From Phycisphaeraceae bacterium (GTDB lineage: Bacteria; Planctomycetota; Phycisphaerae; Phycisphaerales; SM1A02): a stretch of 64,000 bases of DNA. The notes under the pieces are model-generated. The model saw nothing but the letters and a program-made list of their open reading frames with translations, had not been told where the DNA came from and did not search any database. Below are positions 8,964 through 18,240 of this stretch, one piece after another (position 1 is the stretch's first letter; every line of letters begins with the position of its first letter). The DNA lies in NCBI GenBank assembly GCA_019636735.1, contig JAHBWY010000003.1:431534-495533 (forward strand), read 5' to 3'. The position numbers were made by a program, and so were the translations under genes.

Positions 8964-10016
8964 TCACGGGCCATCCGCATCGGACTCCATGGTGACCTTG
9001 AGCAGCTCGAGATTGTCGAGATAGATCGAGGTCCCGCGAGCGACGCAGGTCAGCGGCTCATCGGCGATCTTCACCTCGAGCCCCGTGGCGTTCGAAAGGA
9101 CGACATCAATGCCGCGCAGGAGCGCTCCGCCACCGGCAAGGGTGATGCCGTTGTTGACGAGGTCGGCCGCAAGCTCGGGCTCGGCCTTCTCGAGGGTGCG
9201 AAGCACCGCCTCGGTGATCGCCCGACAGGGCTCCGCGAGTGCCTCGCGAATCTCATCACTCGTGACGACAGTCTTCCGCGGAAGTCCGGTGACCATGTCC
9301 CGCCCGCGCACCTCCATGGTGAGCGTCTCCGTCACCGGCGCCGCCGAGCCGATCTCGATCTTGATCTTCTCAGCCGTCTGCTCGCCGATCGTGAGCGAGT
9401 AGTGCTTCTTCATGTGGCTGATGATCGCCTCGTCGAGGTCATCGCCCGCCACGCGGACGCTCTCGCAACTGGCAATGTCGCCGAGGCTCATGATCGCGAC
9501 CTCGGTCGTGCCTCCGCCGATGTCGACGATCATGCTCGCCGTCGGCTCAAGGAACGGAAGCCCAGCGCCCATCGCGGCGGCCATCGGCTCTTCGACGAGA
9601 TAGACCCGCCGAGCACCCGCCCGCTCGGCGGAGTCGAGCACGGCCCGCTTCTCGACGGCGGTGATGCCGCTCGGCACCGCGATGACGACGCGCGGCCCGA
9701 TGACCCGGCTGCGCCCATTCACCTTGCGGATGAAGTAGCTCAGCATCGCCTCGGTGATTTCGAAGTCACTGATGACGCCATCCTTGAGCGGGCGAATGGC
9801 GCTGATCGAGCCCGGAGTCTTGCCGAGCATCTCCTTCGCCGCCCAACCCACGGCGGTCCCATTGTTGATGACCTTGTTGGTGCCCTTGCGTACCGCCACC
9901 ACGGAAGGCTCGTTGAGCACGATGCCCTCGCCCCGGACGCACACGAGCGTGTTGCAGGTCCCCAGGTCGATACCCATGTCGACGCTGAACCACCCAAGCA
10001 GCGAGTCGAGATTCAC
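8964..10016 (-). CDS. mreB: Rod shape-determining protein MreB (bacterial actin)
   Basis: A 350-residue actin-fold ATPase. It shows the phosphate-1 motif MGIDLGTCNTLV, the connecting motif IVIAVPSGITAVEKRAV-type segment, phosphate-2 IVDIGGGTTEVA and the adenosine motif GGGALLRGID. It forms membrane-bound filaments that direct lateral wall growth. A complete mreBCD set implies an organised peptidoglycan elongation machinery in this cell. It lies downstream of two small membrane-protein genes in the same orientation. Confidence 0.97.
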   Translation of the reverse strand: MNLDSLLGWFSVDMGIDLGTCNTLVCVRGEGIVLNEPSVVAVRKGTNKVINNGTAVGWAAKEMLGKTPGSISAIRPLKDGVISDFEITEAMLSYFIRKVNGRSRVIGPRVVIAVPSGITAVEKRAVLDSAERAGARRVYLVEEPMAAAMGAGLPFLEPTASMIVDIGGGTTEVAIMSLGDIASCESVRVAGDDLDEAIISHMKKHYSLTIGEQTAEKIKIEIGSAAPVTETLTMEVRGRDMVTGLPRKTVVTSDEIREALAEPCRAITEAVLRTLEKAEPELAADLVNNGITLAGGGALLRGIDVVLSNATGLEVKIADEPLTCVARGTSIYLDNLELLKVTMESDADGP

Positions 10017-10059
10017 CGCGATCGCCTCCTTGCGGCGGTGCAGTCACGCCGCCGCGTGT

Positions 10060-10239
10060 TCAGCGCTCGAGATAGTGCAACGGTCCCCCGGTCTGACCCT
10101 GCACCGTGGTCTGCTCCACATTCCGCAAGGCCACGAAGATGATCCCGACGAGCAGCATCAGCGCCGCCGCGGCCAGGAGACCCGAGTAGACATCCGGGCG
10201 GCTGCCGGTTCGGGCGACGGGTGTGGTGAGCTGGGTCAT
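10060..10239 (-). CDS. Small single-pass membrane protein (59 aa)
   Basis: A short frame from ATG 10239 to TGA 10060 encodes 59 residues. A hydrophilic N terminus (MTQLTTPVARTGSRPDVYSG) is followed by one membrane helix (LLAAAALMLLVGIIFVAL) and a short polar tail ending HYLER. I do not recognise a family. It sits between mreB and the coiled-coil membrane protein, all on the minus strand with short gaps, so it is probably part of the same envelope operon. No alternative frame of comparable quality covers the interval. Confidence 0.6.
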   Translation of the reverse strand: MTQLTTPVARTGSRPDVYSGLLAAAALMLLVGIIFVALRNVEQTTVQGQTGGPLHYLER

Positions 10240-10305
10240 GAATGCACCAAAGGTGAGCGAACGGAGAGTCGACGGCGTGAGAGCAGAGTGGACGCAACGA
10301 TGCGA

Positions 10306-11208
10306 TCACTCGCCCTTTCGGGCCACGGCCTTCTGGCCGGTGCGCACTTCGCCGCGAGCCTGCGAATCTTCGAGTTCCACCACGCCGGTCGACCGGGTCA
10401 GGTCCACGGTGGTCAGACGGAGGTTCCCGATGAACTTGCCGCCATCGGCGATGGTCATGACCCAGCCCGGCTGAACGCCATCACGGCTGCCGGCGTTGAT
10501 TTCCGCAAGCACCGAATCAGGCCCGCGCCGCACCTGAATGATGGTGGCCGAGAGCGACCGATCGGCGGGAATCCGCAGCGCGTCGGTCATGGAGGAGACA
10601 TTGCCGCCCGTGGGCAGCGGTCCGACCCACGCGACGAACTTGCTGATGGTGCTCATCGCCTGATCGCGCTCTTCCATGAGGCGCTGAACCTCTTCCTGGA
10701 GGGCGCGACGCGAGGCGTCGGCGACATCAAGCTTCGCGCGGGTGGCCGTCAGGTCCTCGTCGAGCTTCACGAACTCCTGCTCCACCTGCGTCAGCCGGCT
10801 GCGCACCGCAATGATCTCGCGGTTGAGCATGTTCACGATCTCAGTCTTCGCCTTGTCGTTCTCGGCGTAGGTCTTCATGATCGCGTTGAAGTCATCCTGC
10901 CGAGCGCGAAGACCGATCAGCTCGCTATCGCGGGTGGTGATCTGGCTTCGGAACTCACTGTTGCGAGCCTCGGACTCCCGAAGCGCGACCTTCAGTCCCT
11001 CGAGTTCGATCGAGCGAGCCTGAAGTTCGCTCTCCGATCGAGCGCGGGTGGCGTCTCGATCACGAATCGCCTCGTTGGCGCGAGCCTGTTCCGACTCCCA
11101 GCGGCTCTTGAAGGTTCGCTCGTTGGCGGCATTGACCATCACCAGCGGCACGAGGGCCACGGTGAAGAGCGACACGATGACGATGAAAATCTTGGTCAGG
11201 ATGTGCAC
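10306..11208 (-). CDS. Membrane-anchored coiled-coil protein
   Basis: A 300-residue protein of unrecognised family. Residues about 5-27 form one membrane anchor (IFIVIVSLFTVALVPLVMV). Residues about 30-190 are charged and heptad-like, a long predicted coiled coil. The last 110 residues are compact and beta-rich (TIIQVRRGPDSVLAEINAGSRDG), reminiscent of the C-terminal domain of MreC-like proteins but without clear identity. It lies between lnt and mreB in the same orientation, so a structural role in the elongation apparatus is a reasonable but unproven guess. Confidence 0.7.
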   Translation of the reverse strand: MHILTKIFIVIVSLFTVALVPLVMVNAANERTFKSRWESEQARANEAIRDRDATRARSESELQARSIELEGLKVALRESEARNSEFRSQITTRDSELIGLRARQDDFNAIMKTYAENDKAKTEIVNMLNREIIAVRSRLTQVEQEFVKLDEDLTATRAKLDVADASRRALQEEVQRLMEERDQAMSTISKFVAWVGPLPTGGNVSSMTDALRIPADRSLSATIIQVRRGPDSVLAEINAGSRDGVQPGWVMTIADGGKFIGNLRLTTVDLTRSTGVVELEDSQARGEVRTGQKAVARKGE

Positions 11209-11309
11209 GGATGGTCCTCAGGCGATCCAGCGAGCGTTCGTTCGCCACTGGGGCAATGGAGCGAATGAAAATCGCAAGTCTTGGTTGTACATCGACGCCT
11301 CGCGTCCTG

Positions 11310-14171
11310 TCAACGACTCCGGGGAATGTGTCCACCTGCGGCAAGCCGGAGCAATGCCCCGGCGGCGGCAATCTGAACCTCCGGATTTGAGTCGTAGAGG
11401 CGCGCCTCCACCTGCGGAAGTGCGGACCCGTGGCCGCACGCCGCCATCGCCCGGACCGCGAGGGAGCGAAGCTGCGGATTACGGTCCATGAGCCAGGTCC
11501 GGGCAAAGTCGGTGCAGATGGTCGGGTCGCCGGCGCCGAGATCGGCAAGTGCGATCAGGGCGAGAAGGCGAATCTCCGGCGGCCGCGTCGCGTCCCCGCC
11601 CGCATACGCCACGGCCTGGAGGGTTCCGATCGATCCGCCGTCCCTGATTCGGGCCACCATCTGGCAGGCGAGCGCGATGAACTCCGCCTGGTGCGATGGA
11701 GCGAAGAGAGCCGCCCGAATCGGCTCGAGCTCCGAATCTTCGCCGAGCTTCGCGAGCGCCTCGGCGGTCTGGAGGTCGGTAATGCGGCGCCGGGCGGGAT
11801 CGGCGCGGGTCATGCCGAGTCCGATGGTGCTGCGAAGGAGTGGAATCGCCGAGGGATTCCCCAGGTCACCGAGGATCATCACGGCGTTTCCACGGACCTC
11901 TGGGTTGTCGCTTCGCACCATCTCGGCGAGCGGCGTCATGTCCACCGGCAAACCCAGGCGGGCGAGCGCGAAGATGGCGGCGGCACGGACGGACTCGCTC
12001 TGATCCATCAACAGGGGCTGAACGAGATTCGCCATCTCATCGAGCCGCGCCTTGCCGACGGCCATCGCCGCAACGAAGCGAACACCTCGATTGGGATGGA
12101 CGAGCGCCTTGCCGACGACAGGCCGCAGCGCCTCAGGGTCGATGGTCAACTCCTCGATCGCATTGGCGACGAGGATCGGCGAGTTTGATCGGGCCGCAGT
12201 CTGAAGGAGATCAACCGCGCTGCGATAGGCGCTGCCCGAACTCATCACGGGAATCCCGGGCGAGGTCGGCCGCGCCGGAGATTCACTCGATGCCCGAGCG
12301 ACTTCAGGCGCCACGCTCTGCTCGCGCGTGCTCCAGGCCTGCTGATCAACCGGCGCGTTGAGACCGAGGTCAGCGCGGGCCACTCCCGGTGAGGCGACCG
12401 GGGGCGTGGGTTGCGGCGAACGCTTCGCAGGCGGCGCATCGCAGGCGAGCGGCAGCGCCAGCAGCGCGAAGAGCGCCATGGCACGAGCGGATGAACGAGC
12501 GCGGCGATGATTGGGCATGAAGGTCCTTGCTGCGAGAAGTGCGGCGCCGAGCATCATGATCCACGATCCTACATCCCCGATTCGGGCGTAGAGCGACAGG
12601 CCCTTCGCCAGCGGCGGCTCGACCAGCAGCCAGCCATCCTCGCGCGGAGGAAGGCGGGTGATCACCCGACCCGCTGGATCGATGAGCGAACTGAGCCCCG
12701 TGTTGGCGACCCTGACGACCGGCGTCCGAAGCTCGACCGCGCGCCAGCGGGCCGCGAGTTCGTGAGCTCGACGCCCGTCGTCGACCGAACCGAACCAGCC
12801 GTCATTGGAGAGATTGATGATGAGATCGGCGCGTCGCTCACCAGCTTCGACGACGAGCCTTCGACAGAGCCCCGGGATCGTGATCTCGAAACAGATCGGA
12901 GTCACGATCCGCGTTCCATCGCCGAGGGTGAACACGACGAGTTCGGTGCCTTCATCGAGGTCGAAGGTGAAACCCCGGGCCCCGAGATCAAGGAGCTTCT
13001 GCTCGAGCCACTTCGAGGCGCGGATGTACGGCATCGTCTCGCCGAAGGGGGTGAGCTGCATCTTGTCGTAGCGCTCGTACGGCGGCTCCCCGCGCACGAG
13101 ATAGGCGCTGTTGTAGCGCCGGTGCCAGTGCCAACGCCGACCATCCTCCGTCAACCCTTCAAAGGCGTTGCTTCCGAGGAGCATGGGCACGCCCCCCTTC
13201 TCCACCAGTTCCTCGATGGCCGAGGAGAAGAGGTCGGCAGGCGGAGTTTGAAGAGCGATTTGGAGTCGAATGGTGTCCCGCTCAAGCCCGAAGCCGGGGA
13301 GCATCGTCTCCGGCCATGCGATCAGTTGAAGATCGCTCCCTCGCCGACGCGCTTCAACGATCGCTTCGACCGAGAGATCTCGGAAGCGCTCGAAGTCCCT
13401 GATCTGCTGTTCGAACTTCCACGCCACCTTGTTGCTCGAGGGCACATTCGTCTGGATGACGGCCAATGAAGGGCCGGGGCGAAGGTCGAGGCGCCCGAGT
13501 TCGATCGGTCCGATCACGATCACGACGATCCACGCCGAGACCACCGGGGCGAGCGCCTTCCAAGGCCGTGGTCTGCTCTCTCGATGGATGATCACTCGCG
13601 CCACTTCGGAGCCGGTCCACGCACAAACGGCGCTCAGCACCGTGACTCCGCCCAATGCGGCGATCTGCGCCACCCAGGTCGCGTCGATCAGCGGATGGGC
13701 CAGCAGATACCAGGGATAGCCATCGAAGAAGAGATGCGCACGGAAGCACTCGATGCCGGTCCAGAGGAGCGCTGCGGCCAGTGGAATCGCGCGCCACGAG
13801 AGCCCCGGGCTCGTGCGGACGACGCGCGCGAGCCCGCCGACGAAGAGCGCCGGCCAGATGGCCATGAGCGCCGAGAGGGCGGGCCATCCGGCGTCGCTGA
13901 CATCGATGATCCAGCGCTCGGTCCACAGCCACGCCGGCAGCGCGAAGAGCCAGACGATCGCGACACCCGCGAGCCTGACCGCCCCACTCGCGCGGGCGAG
14001 GTGCACGGCCGCGATCACGAGCGGCGTGATGACCACCGGCGCGAGAATCCAGAGGCTCCACGGAGGAAACGACGCGAGCAGCAGGAGTCCATAGGCGAGC
14101 GTGCAACCCGCAACCATGAAAAGCGTGCGCCAACGCCCTGGAGACGGCGCGACCGCGGACGGAGCCGTCAT
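11310..14171 (-). CDS. lnt: Apolipoprotein N-acyltransferase continuous with a HEAT-repeat lipoprotein
   Basis: One uninterrupted 953-codon frame. Residues 1-550 are Lnt: an N-terminal bundle of membrane helices and a nitrilase-like domain with the triad Glu288 (AWPETM), Lys370 (YDKMQ) and Cys427 (ICFEI), then a final membrane helix. Lnt adds the third acyl chain to lipoproteins at the inner membrane. From Met552 the frame reads like a new lipoprotein: arginine-rich n-region, hydrophobic stretch, lipobox LPLAC with Cys577, a proline/alanine-rich linker, then about 300 residues of HEAT-like helical repeats. An AGGA sequence lies 5 nt before Met552. The second part may be translated separately, fused, or both. 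Confidence 0.85.
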   Translation of the reverse strand: MTAPSAVAPSPGRWRTLFMVAGCTLAYGLLLLASFPPWSLWILAPVVITPLVIAAVHLARASGAVRLAGVAIVWLFALPAWLWTERWIIDVSDAGWPALSALMAIWPALFVGGLARVVRTSPGLSWRAIPLAAALLWTGIECFRAHLFFDGYPWYLLAHPLIDATWVAQIAALGGVTVLSAVCAWTGSEVARVIIHRESRPRPWKALAPVVSAWIVVIVIGPIELGRLDLRPGPSLAVIQTNVPSSNKVAWKFEQQIRDFERFRDLSVEAIVEARRRGSDLQLIAWPETMLPGFGLERDTIRLQIALQTPPADLFSSAIEELVEKGGVPMLLGSNAFEGLTEDGRRWHWHRRYNSAYLVRGEPPYERYDKMQLTPFGETMPYIRASKWLEQKLLDLGARGFTFDLDEGTELVVFTLGDGTRIVTPICFEITIPGLCRRLVVEAGERRADLIINLSNDGWFGSVDDGRRAHELAARWRAVELRTPVVRVANTGLSSLIDPAGRVITRLPPREDGWLLVEPPLAKGLSLYARIGDVGSWIMMLGAALLAARTFMPNHRRARSSARAMALFALLALPLACDAPPAKRSPQPTPPVASPGVARADLGLNAPVDQQAWSTREQSVAPEVARASSESPARPTSPGIPVMSSGSAYRSAVDLLQTAARSNSPILVANAIEELTIDPEALRPVVGKALVHPNRGVRFVAAMAVGKARLDEMANLVQPLLMDQSESVRAAAIFALARLGLPVDMTPLAEMVRSDNPEVRGNAVMILGDLGNPSAIPLLRSTIGLGMTRADPARRRITDLQTAEALAKLGEDSELEPIRAALFAPSHQAEFIALACQMVARIRDGGSIGTLQAVAYAGGDATRPPEIRLLALIALADLGAGDPTICTDFARTWLMDRNPQLRSLAVRAMAACGHGSALPQVEARLYDSNPEVQIAAAGALLRLAAGGHIPRSR
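12519..12529 (-). promoter_or_regulatory. Internal ribosome binding site before the lipoprotein half of lnt
   Basis: The minus strand reads AAGGACCTTC immediately before the in-frame ATG at 12518 (Met552). AGGA is spaced 5 nt from the start. The codons that follow encode a textbook lipoprotein signal (RRARSSARAMALFALLALP, then LAC), so a separate product beginning here is plausible. Confidence 0.45.
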
Positions 14172-14228
14172 GGCTCTGGCACCGCCGCAGGCCGCTCCCG
14201 CGCGACGCGTCGCCCGCTCGGGAGAAGG

Positions 14229-15062
14229 TCACTTGCCCGCATAGTCGATGACGCGGCTGATCTCACTGCGGAGCTGGGAGCGGTGCACGATCCGATCGAC
14301 GAAACCCTTGTCGAGCAGGAACTCCGAGGTCTGGAAGCCATCGGGGAGTTCCTGACGGATGGTCTGCGCAATCACCCGCGGCCCCGCAAAGCCGATCATG
14401 GCACGCGGCTCCGCGAGGATCACATCGCCGAGCATGGCGAAGCTCGCCGTGACGCCGCCGGTGGTCGGGTCAGCAAGAATCGAAATGAACAATCCGCCGG
14501 CCGCATCGAAGCGGGCGAGCGCGGCCGAGGTCTTCGCCATCTGCATGAGCGAGAAGCCCGACTCCTGCATTCTGGCCCCGCCTGAACAACTCACGACGAT
14601 GAGCGGCAGATCCTGGTCCGTGGCGCACTCGACGCAGCGCGTGATCTTCTCCCCCACGACCGATCCCATGGAGCCGCCCAGAAAGGTGAAGTCGAGCGCC
14701 GCCAGCACGACCTTGCGACCCTTGATGAAGCCGGTTCCCGTCTGGATGCCGTCATTCTCGCCGGTCTTGCGCTGGGCCTCGGAGATCCGCGCCAGGTAGG
14801 GCTTCTGATCGACAAAGTGCAGGGGATCCATCGGCGCCATGTCGGCGTTCATCGCCTCGAAGCTGTCGGGGTCGACGAGTTGCTGGACGCGCATCCGGCC
14901 GCTGATGCGGTGATGATGGTCGCAGCGCGGGCAGACATGGAGGTTCGCTTCGAGGCTCTTGCGGAAGATGCTCTCTCCGCACGCGGGGCACTGAAGCCAG
15001 AGCCCGTCGGGGACCCCCTTCTTGGCGACCGTCTCCTGTGGTTCCCAGATCTGTTCAGCCAC
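14229..15062 (-). CDS. accD: Acetyl-CoA carboxylase carboxyltransferase subunit beta
   Basis: A 277-residue protein of normal AccD length. The N-terminal four-cysteine zinc ribbon (QCPACG at about residue 23 and HVCPRC about 20 residues later) is followed by the carboxyltransferase crotonase fold with LPLIVVSCSGGARMQES and GGVTASFAMLGDV. It transfers the carboxyl group from biotin to acetyl-CoA in the first step of fatty acid synthesis. It lies 12 bp after rpe and 57 bp before lnt, in an apparent operon. accA is not in the window. Confidence 0.96.
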   Translation of the reverse strand: MAEQIWEPQETVAKKGVPDGLWLQCPACGESIFRKSLEANLHVCPRCDHHHRISGRMRVQQLVDPDSFEAMNADMAPMDPLHFVDQKPYLARISEAQRKTGENDGIQTGTGFIKGRKVVLAALDFTFLGGSMGSVVGEKITRCVECATDQDLPLIVVSCSGGARMQESGFSLMQMAKTSAALARFDAAGGLFISILADPTTGGVTASFAMLGDVILAEPRAMIGFAGPRVIAQTIRQELPDGFQTSEFLLDKGFVDRIVHRSQLRSEISRVIDYAGK

Positions 15063-15074
15063 GCGTGCTCCTCG

Positions 15075-15764
15075 TCAGACGCGGATCGTACCGCCCCCCG
15101 AGCCTCGGAGCGAAGCGATCGCTCCGGCATAGTCCCTTGAGCCGAAGAGCGCGCTCGCGCTGACGAGGACATCGCAGCCGGCTTCGACGCAGGCATGCGC
15201 GGTAGCCGGCGAGACGCCTCCGTCGATCTCGACCCGAACCCGAGTTCCGAGGCGTGCCCGAACGGCGCGAACCTTGTCGAGCACCGAGCTGATGAACTTC
15301 TGACCGGAGAACCCGGGGTGCACGCTCATGATGAGCACGAGATCGAAGCGATCAAGGAGCGGCCACGCGCTCTCGATCGGCGTGTCCGGATTGAGCGCAA
15401 GGCCGGCGCTCATGCCGAGTCGATGCGCCTGCTCCGCCAGCGCCGCATGATCGCCCTTCGCTTCAAGGTGCACGGTGCAGTGGTTTGCCCCTGCCTCAGC
15501 GAACGGCTTGAGAAAGGCGCCGGGGTCCTCGACCATCAGGTGCACATCGATCATGGTCGACGGCACCGCGCGACGCACCGCGGCGCAGATGGCAGGACCC
15601 ATCGAGAGGTTCGGCACGAAGTGGCCATCCATGACATCCACATGGATCGCATCGGCCCCAGCCTGAACGACGGCCAGACACTCATCGCCCAGTCGTGTGA
15701 AGTCCGCCGAAAGCACACTCGCCGCCACCAGGGGGCCTGATGGCGGCGAGCGAAAGGTCGTCAT
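15075..15764 (-). CDS. rpe: Ribulose-phosphate 3-epimerase
   Basis: A TIM-barrel protein of 229 residues from the ATG at 15764; an upstream in-frame ATG at 15803 would add 13 poorly conserved residues. Metal and phosphate-binding motifs are present: SVLSADF, HVDVMDGHFVPN, DVHLMVEDP, SVHPGFSGQKF and EIDGGVSPATA. It interconverts ribulose-5-phosphate and xylulose-5-phosphate in the pentose phosphate pathway. It is probably the first gene of the rpe-accD-lnt run. Confidence 0.95.
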   Translation of the reverse strand: MTTFRSPPSGPLVAASVLSADFTRLGDECLAVVQAGADAIHVDVMDGHFVPNLSMGPAICAAVRRAVPSTMIDVHLMVEDPGAFLKPFAEAGANHCTVHLEAKGDHAALAEQAHRLGMSAGLALNPDTPIESAWPLLDRFDLVLIMSVHPGFSGQKFISSVLDKVRAVRARLGTRVRVEIDGGVSPATAHACVEAGCDVLVSASALFGSRDYAGAIASLRGSGGGTIRV

Positions 15765-15843
15765 GGTCGGCGTCACACTTCCGGTGGCGGGCGAGGGAGT
15801 CACGCGTGAGGTCGCTGCCGAATCCGCAAGGTGAAGGTCTCTC

Positions 15844-16944
15844 TCACTCGGAGAAGAGCTTGGCCTGATCGCGTCGCGCCTTCATGCGCTGATACTCGTC
15901 AAGGCGTCGCTTCATTTCAGGCTTTTCGTCGACGGGCGCACCGAGGAACGCTGTGGTCTGGACTTCCACGGCCTGATCGAGTTCTCCGCGGGTCGCGTGC
16001 ACGAGGGCCACGGCCGCGAGCCCGGGCGCTTGCATGGCGCCTGAGGCGCGCTTCATCTGCTCGGCGAACACCATCGCCGAATCGAGATCCCGGGTGCTGA
16101 TCCGCGGGTCCTTGCAGAGGGCGTCAACGACGATGCCGAGGGAGTACGGGTCGGTCGCAATCCCCGGGAACATCCGGCGGAGGTACGCCTTCGCCTCGGC
16201 CTCATTCTTCTCCTGCTCGAGCGTCATCACATAGCGCTCGACGATCAACCACCCGAAGAGCGGAGGATCGACCTCCACACCCTTGTCCAAGTGCATGTAC
16301 GCCTCGCGCCAGTTGCGGAGGTTTGCGGCCCGCTTCGCGGCTTCGAGCGCCTCGAAGCCCTTGGGAGTCAGAATCGGGTCGTACTTGTTGGCGATGGCCA
16401 AATCCACAATCTTCTCGAATCGATCGTCGTGGGGGTTGCCGATCCAGAGGACTCGACCGCCGCGTCCGATGACGAAGGTGCATGGAATGCCGGAGCGCCC
16501 TGCCGCCTCCATGTAGCGTCGCTTGGCATCCTGAGCCGTGTCGACCGCGACTCGGTACGACATTGCCGCCCCCTGCTGCTTCACGAAGTTGCGAACACCG
16601 GTCACATTCTCCTGCATCGCCGTCCCTCGCTCGTCGGCGGCAACGCCCACCACACTGAACGCCGGGCTCTGATACTTGCGATAGATGCGGTTCAGGTGCG
16701 GAATCGCGCGCCGGCATGGACCACACCAGGTCGCCCAGAACTCGATCACATGCACGCCGACATTGAGGTTCGGCTTCTCGCCCTGCACCCAGTCGGTGAT
16801 GCCATCCAGCGGCGGCGCGGCGTCACCGAGCTTCAACTTCTTGTCCTGCTGCGGAGCAGCTTCGACCGCGGTTCCGACCCCGGCGATCGAAACAAGGACG
16901 AGTGCGGCAGCGAGCGAGATGCGGGCGAGAACACTCTGTGTCAT
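15844..16944 (-). CDS. Exported TlpA/AhpC-type thioredoxin-domain protein
   Basis: A 366-residue protein starting at ATG 16944 with a Sec signal peptide that appears to end near VEAAPQQ. Residues about 30-165 form a thioredoxin fold of the TlpA/redoxin type with an intact WCGPC active site (FWATWCGPCRRAIPHLN) and the cis-proline loop GIPCTFVIG. The C-terminal 190 residues are helical and TPR-like (WREAYMHLDKGVEVD). It probably acts as a periplasmic thiol-disulfide reductase of unknown target. A TATAGT box and a GGAGA ribosome site precede it. Confidence 0.8.
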   Translation of the reverse strand: MTQSVLARISLAAALVLVSIAGVGTAVEAAPQQDKKLKLGDAAPPLDGITDWVQGEKPNLNVGVHVIEFWATWCGPCRRAIPHLNRIYRKYQSPAFSVVGVAADERGTAMQENVTGVRNFVKQQGAAMSYRVAVDTAQDAKRRYMEAAGRSGIPCTFVIGRGGRVLWIGNPHDDRFEKIVDLAIANKYDPILTPKGFEALEAAKRAANLRNWREAYMHLDKGVEVDPPLFGWLIVERYVMTLEQEKNEAEAKAYLRRMFPGIATDPYSLGIVVDALCKDPRISTRDLDSAMVFAEQMKRASGAMQAPGLAAVALVHATRGELDQAVEVQTTAFLGAPVDEKPEMKRRLDEYQRMKARRDQAKLFSE

Positions 16945-16968
16945 GGAAGATCTCCGATCTGTTGGTCC

Positions 16969-16974
16969 ACTATA
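16969..16974 (-). promoter_or_regulatory. Candidate -10 box (TATAGT) of the thioredoxin-domain gene
   Basis: On the minus strand TATAGT lies 24 bp before the ATG at 16944, with GGAGA between them. A TTGAAT is found 19 bp upstream of the box, a little farther than ideal. Confidence 0.45.
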
Positions 16975-17025
16975 CCGCGGCACTTCCCACGGGATTCAAC
17001 TCCTTCGACTCCGGAGGCGGTCCGA

Positions 17026-18240
17026 TCAGGCGTCTTCCAGGGCATCAAGGCTCTCGAAGTGCTTGCCTTCGAGCATTTCGAGACTTGCCCCACCCCCGGT
17101 CGAGATGTGGCTCAACTGCTCCGCCACCCCCGCCGCCTCGACGGCCGCCGCCGTGTCACCGCCGCCGGCAATGGTCGTAGCACCGCGCCGAGTGGCTTCG
17201 GCAACGGCCTTGGCGATGGCATTGGTCCCGCGATTGAACGGTGGTGTTTCAAAGACGCCCATTGGCCCGTTCCAGACGATGGTCTTCGCCTTGAGCAGGT
17301 GGCTGGCAAACGCCTCCTCGGACGCGGGACCGATGTCGAGGCCCATCAAGTCTCCAGGAATGTCACCGCAGACTGTGCGTGTCACCGCCGACGGCGCAAG
17401 CTCCGCCGCACAGACATGGTCAAGCGGCAGGATGATCTGGGTGCCCTTCTCCGCGGCAAGGGCGAGAATGGCCTTCGCGTCATCGACCATCTCCGATTGG
17501 ACGCGGCTTCGACCCATCGAGTGCCCTTGCGCGAGGAGGAAGGTGTATGCCATCGCGCCTCCCACGATGATCGACTCCACGCGCCCGATCAGGTTCTTCA
17601 ACGCGGGCAGCTTGTCGGAGACCTTCGCGCCACCGAGGATCGCGACGAATGGTCGCGCCGGGTTGGCGAGGGTCTCCGAGAGGTAGATCAGTTCACGAGC
17701 GAGCAGAAGTCCCGCGACACGATGACGGGGCTTCATGGCCATCGGCAGCGCAAGCATGCTCGCGTCGGTGCGGTGACTGGCGCCGAAGGCATCGTTGCAG
17801 TAGATCGTTCCGTAGCCCGCGAGCTTGGCGGCGAAGGCGGGGTCTCCCTTCTTCTCGCCCTTCTCGAAACGGAGGTTCTCAAGGAGGAGCACCTCGCCCG
17901 GCTTCAGTGCCGCCGCTGCCGCCGCCGCTTCGGGATCGGTGGGGACCTTGCCGACGAGCTTCACTCCGCCTCGAGCCTTCGATCCGAGGAGTTCTTCGAG
18001 CTTCTTCCGGACCGGCTCGATCGAGGAGTCCGCCTCGAAGCCCTTGCCCTCGGGTCGGCCGAGGTGGCTCGCGGCGATGATGCTGCCGCCGCGGGAAAGA
18101 ACGCTCTCGAGGGTCGGGAGCGTCAGGCGAATGCGCCGATCGTCCGTGATTTCCCGACCATCCAGGGGGACATTGAAGTCCGCCCGCACGAAGACTCGCT
18201 GGTCCGCCACTTCCACGCTGTCGATGGTGCGCTTTGCCAC
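17026..18240 (-). CDS. pgk: Phosphoglycerate kinase
   Basis: A 404-residue protein from GTG 18240; GAGGA sits 5 nt before that start. Signatures: VFVRADFNVPLDG near the N terminus, AASHLGRP, GGAKVSDKLPALKNL, and the nucleotide-binding GGGDTAAAVEAAG near the C terminus. It makes ATP from 1,3-bisphosphoglycerate in glycolysis. The open frame runs upstream into miaA but that part is not PGK-like. It is transcribed away from miaA with only 28 bp between the two start codons. Confidence 0.96.
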   Translation of the reverse strand: MAKRTIDSVEVADQRVFVRADFNVPLDGREITDDRRIRLTLPTLESVLSRGGSIIAASHLGRPEGKGFEADSSIEPVRKKLEELLGSKARGGVKLVGKVPTDPEAAAAAAALKPGEVLLLENLRFEKGEKKGDPAFAAKLAGYGTIYCNDAFGASHRTDASMLALPMAMKPRHRVAGLLLARELIYLSETLANPARPFVAILGGAKVSDKLPALKNLIGRVESIIVGGAMAYTFLLAQGHSMGRSRVQSEMVDDAKAILALAAEKGTQIILPLDHVCAAELAPSAVTRTVCGDIPGDLMGLDIGPASEEAFASHLLKAKTIVWNGPMGVFETPPFNRGTNAIAKAVAEATRRGATTIAGGGDTAAAVEAAGVAEQLSHISTGGGASLEMLEGKHFESLDALEDA

